From assembly GCF_022427965.1 (NCBI RefSeq), contig NZ_JAKTTI010000041.1:1-36301 (forward strand): a stretch of 36,301 nucleotides of DNA, in the 5' to 3' direction. The notes below the pieces were generated by a model that saw nothing but the letters and a program-made list of their open reading frames with translations, was not told the DNA's origin and ran no database searches. Position numbers and translations under genes: made by a program. This DNA comes from Fredinandcohnia quinoae (GTDB taxonomy: Bacteria; Bacillota; Bacilli; Bacillales; Bacillaceae_L). This document shows positions 33,505 through 36,301 of the stretch, in pieces. Within the stretch, counting starts at the first letter, position 1, and every line of letters starts with the position of its first letter.

Positions 33505-33942
33505 TTAATTCACCTCGTCAAAAATTGCCAAAATCTCATCAACAGATGTCGCATTGACAATTTTCGTTACATTCTCTTCTTCGGAGCAAACAATAGCTAT
33601 CTTTGATAAAATATCCAAATGCTCCCCATCTTTTCCGGCAATCCCAATCAGAAGCTTAACAATATTGCCATTTCCAAAATCGACTCCATCGGGCACTTGA
33701 ATAATTGAGATACCTGACGTAATTACATACTTTTTCGCTTCTTCCGTACCATGTGGAATCGCAACATAATTCCCCATATACGTAGAAGTTAATTCTTCCC
33801 TTGCAAGCATCGCATCAATATAAGAAGCCTCTACATACCCTTTTTCAACTAGGATTTGCCCTGTTTTACGAATGGCTTCCTCTTTATTGTTCAATGTTGT
33901 ATGTAATAATACATTTTCAGCAGTTAAAATTGGTGTTGTCAT
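33505..33942 (-). CDS. mtlF: Mannitol PTS EIIA component
   Basis: Start at the ATG at 33942 (MTTPILTAENV), with AAGGAGTG upstream; a nearby GTG would be too close. 145 residues, the normal size. NYVAIPHGTEEAK contains the phosphorylated histidine (H64). It passes phosphate from HPr to the mannitol EIICB (mtlA, not in the window). It starts 1 bp after the mtlR stop, so the two are translationally coupled. Confidence 0.95.
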   Translation of the reverse strand: MTTPILTAENVLLHTTLNNKEEAIRKTGQILVEKGYVEASYIDAMLAREELTSTYMGNYVAIPHGTEEAKKYVITSGISIIQVPDGVDFGNGNIVKLLIGIAGKDGEHLDILSKIAIVCSEEENVTKIVNATSVDEILAIFDEVN

Positions 33943-33943
33943 C

Positions 33944-36046
33944 TTAGACACTCCTTATTCCATCTATTTTTTCTTCAAAAAATTCTTCAAGGTGTTCAGT
34001 TAAAAAATTAATAATTTCGTTTCCATCCTTCGTTTCAAATAACCTAGTACTTTCTTCATTTTGGATGAGTAGAGAGCTTATAAAACTAAGTACCTCATTT
34101 GTTTCATCATCAACATCATGAGGAGAAAGCATTAATAAAAGGGTGTCCATTTCAATCTTCGTATCATCCATAGCATTAATTATGATTGGTTGATCGGTGC
34201 GATAGATTGTGAATATCGGTGCTAGAACTGAACTACTCTTTGTATGATATAAGCCAAGAGATGTTTCGGGTATGCCAACCCCGCCCACCTTTTCTCGCGC
34301 CAGTAATTCATCGACGACAATTAATGGATTTGTAATTAGCTTTTGTTCTGATAGTTCATTACATGCAAGTTCTAATATTGATTCAAGCAGTAAAGAATCT
34401 ATTATTGGTTTTAGCTGAAATTGTTTCAAGATAGCATAAATTGCTTTGGACAGCTTTTGTATAGTATCAACTCTTGCAAGAAAGTATTTACTATCACTTG
34501 GCTTTTTACGCCTTTTTCCAGATTCTAATTCTTTATTTAAGGTAGAGGGTGTATGGTGTAAAATACTTCTAATCTTTTCTAACTCTTCCTCCGAAGGTAA
34601 TGGACTTGCTAAAATATATTTACCCGGGAAATCCTTGATGGGAATTGTTGAAATGACAATATCAAATTCGTTCAGATCATAAAGCTTTAAATCAAATACA
34701 GATATATTTTTAATTTCTTTAATTGTTGGTATTTCCTTTTGTAGCTTCGAGGCAAGCATTTTCGAAGTCCCTATTCCGCTTGAGCATATAACTAATGCAC
34801 TGCGATCCCACAATTCTTCTTCCTTTAATAGAGCGGATCCAAAATGCATAACTAAATAGCCAATTTCTTCTTTCGGAACCTCAAATTCAGGAAATATGCT
34901 AGCTACCCCTGATTCGATAATCGTAAATAACTCATGATAATCACTTTCTATTTTTTCAAGTAATGGATTACTAATCCCCATATTTTGTTTCATCCGATAA
35001 ATTGCTGGTCTTAGATGAGCAACTAGTCCTTGATATAATGAAGAATTCTTAGATAAGTCCTGACCCTTTTTTTCACCAACATAATGGATCAGACGTTGTG
35101 CCTTAACCCCAACCTGTAAGCTATCATCCTCGAAAAAGGAATCTTTATCATTTCTAAGCTTTGCTCCCATAAGGTGCATTGTAATATAGCCGATCTCGGC
35201 ATAAGGGATTTCAATTTCAAATATTTTTTCTAAATTCTTTGTGATGGTATGGGCAATTTGAAATTCCTTCGTCTCTTCCATACTTTTTAATATTTCCGGA
35301 TCAAATATAATGTTTTCACCTTGTAGAATTCGCTCCACAGCTAATGCAAGATGGACAACTAATCCGATGTAGGCACTATCAGCAATTGGATAGGGTAATT
35401 CATTATTAATTTCTGCTACCAGTTCCTCAATTTTAAGCAGTTTCTTCTTATCGACTAACCCAAGAAGCCGATCTGTTACTCCAGTTGGTTTCTTTTGGAG
35501 ACTTTCCTTGATGACCGAAAGAAATTCATATTCTGCAAGATTCTTTAGAAGTAAATTGCTCATCGCTCTTCTTTTCGCTGATTCGGAACCAGTAATTTCA
35601 ACACCATAGCCCCTTTTTCGAATCAAATGGATGCCATATGGACGCACTTGCTCCTCAATTTTATCAAGGTCATTACTAATCGTTGCAATTGTCACATTTA
35701 AATCATTTGCTAGCGCCTGTAGCTTTACTGGATCTGTTGCCTCAAACAGAATGATCAAAATCATCGTTTGACGTTCCTCGGTCGTGTATTCACTATGTGA
35801 AAGATTAAACAGTAAAAAATAAAGCTCTTTTCTATTTTTCTCCTCGCCAATAACCTTTATCCCAACTCCGGGGCTTTTATCTAATTGGAGGCCATTTTTA
35901 CGTAATAGATCTTCCACACCCTTTATGTCGCGATGAACAGTCCGAGAGCTTACTCCCATTTCTTTTGCAAGTTCCTTAACGGTCGTTCCATCCTCTCGAT
36001 TTAAAAGGATTTCTAAAATCTTCCTCTCCCTCGCCGAAATATACAT
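33944..36046 (-). CDS. mtlR: MtlR, PRD-containing mannitol operon activator
   Basis: 700 residues. HTH domains at the N-terminus (VKELAKEMGVSSRTVHRDI and a second HTH region) are followed by two PRDs (about 190-400), an EIIB-like domain with the cysteine in LVICSSGIGTSKML, and a C-terminal EIIA-like domain around VGGVGIPETSLGLYHT. The activity of MtlR is tuned by phosphorylation in the PRDs, EIIB and EIIA domains by the mannitol PTS and HPr. The neighbouring mtlF and mtlD confirm the assignment. Confidence 0.94.
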   Translation of the reverse strand: MYISARERKILEILLNREDGTTVKELAKEMGVSSRTVHRDIKGVEDLLRKNGLQLDKSPGVGIKVIGEEKNRKELYFLLFNLSHSEYTTEERQTMILIILFEATDPVKLQALANDLNVTIATISNDLDKIEEQVRPYGIHLIRKRGYGVEITGSESAKRRAMSNLLLKNLAEYEFLSVIKESLQKKPTGVTDRLLGLVDKKKLLKIEELVAEINNELPYPIADSAYIGLVVHLALAVERILQGENIIFDPEILKSMEETKEFQIAHTITKNLEKIFEIEIPYAEIGYITMHLMGAKLRNDKDSFFEDDSLQVGVKAQRLIHYVGEKKGQDLSKNSSLYQGLVAHLRPAIYRMKQNMGISNPLLEKIESDYHELFTIIESGVASIFPEFEVPKEEIGYLVMHFGSALLKEEELWDRSALVICSSGIGTSKMLASKLQKEIPTIKEIKNISVFDLKLYDLNEFDIVISTIPIKDFPGKYILASPLPSEEELEKIRSILHHTPSTLNKELESGKRRKKPSDSKYFLARVDTIQKLSKAIYAILKQFQLKPIIDSLLLESILELACNELSEQKLITNPLIVVDELLAREKVGGVGIPETSLGLYHTKSSSVLAPIFTIYRTDQPIIINAMDDTKIEMDTLLLMLSPHDVDDETNEVLSFISSLLIQNEESTRLFETKDGNEIINFLTEHLEEFFEEKIDGIRSV

Positions 36047-36134
36047 TTTTAATCACTCACTCCATAGTGGATTTTTCTTGTATATGTTCACCAAAGTTGT
36101 TGACATTTATTTTAAAAATACGTCTACAAAAATA

Positions 36135-36163
36135 ATGATAGGGTGAAAAATACCTTGTGACAA
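36135..36163 (-). promoter_or_regulatory. Promoter of mtlR-mtlF-mtlD
   Basis: On the minus strand TTGTCA (36163-36158) and TATCAT (36140-36135) are 17 bases apart, about 90 bp upstream of the mtlR start. Confidence 0.55.
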
Positions 36164-36222
36164 CTAGTTCAAAATTCATTTTCGTCATATGAATTGTTGA
36201 CAAATTTTAATTAATACGTTTG

Positions 36223-36249
36223 AAAAAGAGTCTAGTAAACACTAGACTC
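36223..36249 (-). terminator. Terminator of the upstream minus-strand gene
   Basis: GAGTCTAGT (36228-36236) pairs with ACTAGACTC (36241-36249). On the minus strand it is followed by TTTTT, so it should end a transcript entering from the right, perhaps mtlA. Confidence 0.75.
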
Positions 36250-36253
36250 TCAG

Positions 36254-36300
36254 ACTGTAGACAAACTCGAAGATTTTCGAGTTTGCCTACAGTTTTTTTT
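36254..36300 (+). terminator. Long terminator hairpin at window edge
   Basis: An 18-bp stem (36254-36271 with 36275-36292, one A.C mismatch on the plus strand) has a 3-base loop and is followed by eight Ts. It may serve both strands together with the adjacent smaller hairpin. Confidence 0.7.
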
Positions 36301-36301
36301 C

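Overview
The window looks like a low-GC Bacillaceae chromosome (Bacillus or a close relative). The host genes at the right are typical of that family: minJ next to ctpB, and a mannitol block mtlR-mtlF-mtlD. Ribosome binding sites are strong, and TTG and GTG starts are frequent.

The central object is a complete Tn7-like transposon, called element B here, at 5651..28437 (22,787 bp). Its outermost 26 bp are a perfect inverted repeat, and it is flanked by the 5-bp direct repeat ACTAC (5646-5650 and 28438-28442). The right-hand repeat covers the stop codon of minJ, so the element sits exactly at the minJ 3' end. The left end has three widely spaced copies of a TnsB-type site and the right end has three closely packed copies, the same asymmetry as in Tn7. 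Inside are tnsA-tnsB-tnsC (minus strand), a divergent tniQ (tniQ1), and a second, different tniQ (tniQ2) beside the minJ-proximal end.

Directly left of element B is the right end of an older, related element, A. It has the same three-site architecture, 23 of 26 terminal bases identical to B, and a tniQ2-like gene broken by one amber codon and truncated. Two Tn7-like elements therefore used the minJ 3' end in succession, one abutting the other.

Cargo of element B: (1) a 1233-residue KAP-family P-loop NTPase after tnsC; (2) a membrane-anchored Mrr-like endonuclease after tniQ1; (3) a large arsenic island, all on the minus strand. The island holds arsR-arsB-arsC, arsD-arsA, a dual-specificity phosphatase, a HesB-like protein, a YnfA-like membrane protein with an ATT start, an Fe-S metallochaperone, an ArsP-like permease, a 39-residue double-CC peptide, arsO, a MarR-family regulator, a small unknown protein, and an ArsN1-type acetyltransferase (expected to act on arsinothricin). 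Four of these units carry a shared 13-bp dyad, TTGYAWWWTGCAA, suggesting a MarR-controlled regulon separate from the ArsR-controlled one.

The left 5 kb is a decayed accessory region. It holds the edge of a TnpB gene, a lipoprotein gene, a dead IS3-family element, a small secreted-protein operon, an unclassified HTH-like protein, a MITE-like inverted repeat and the element A remnant. The right 8 kb is ordinary host chromosome, apart from an unusual array of eight short repeats at 20-bp spacing between minJ and ctpB.
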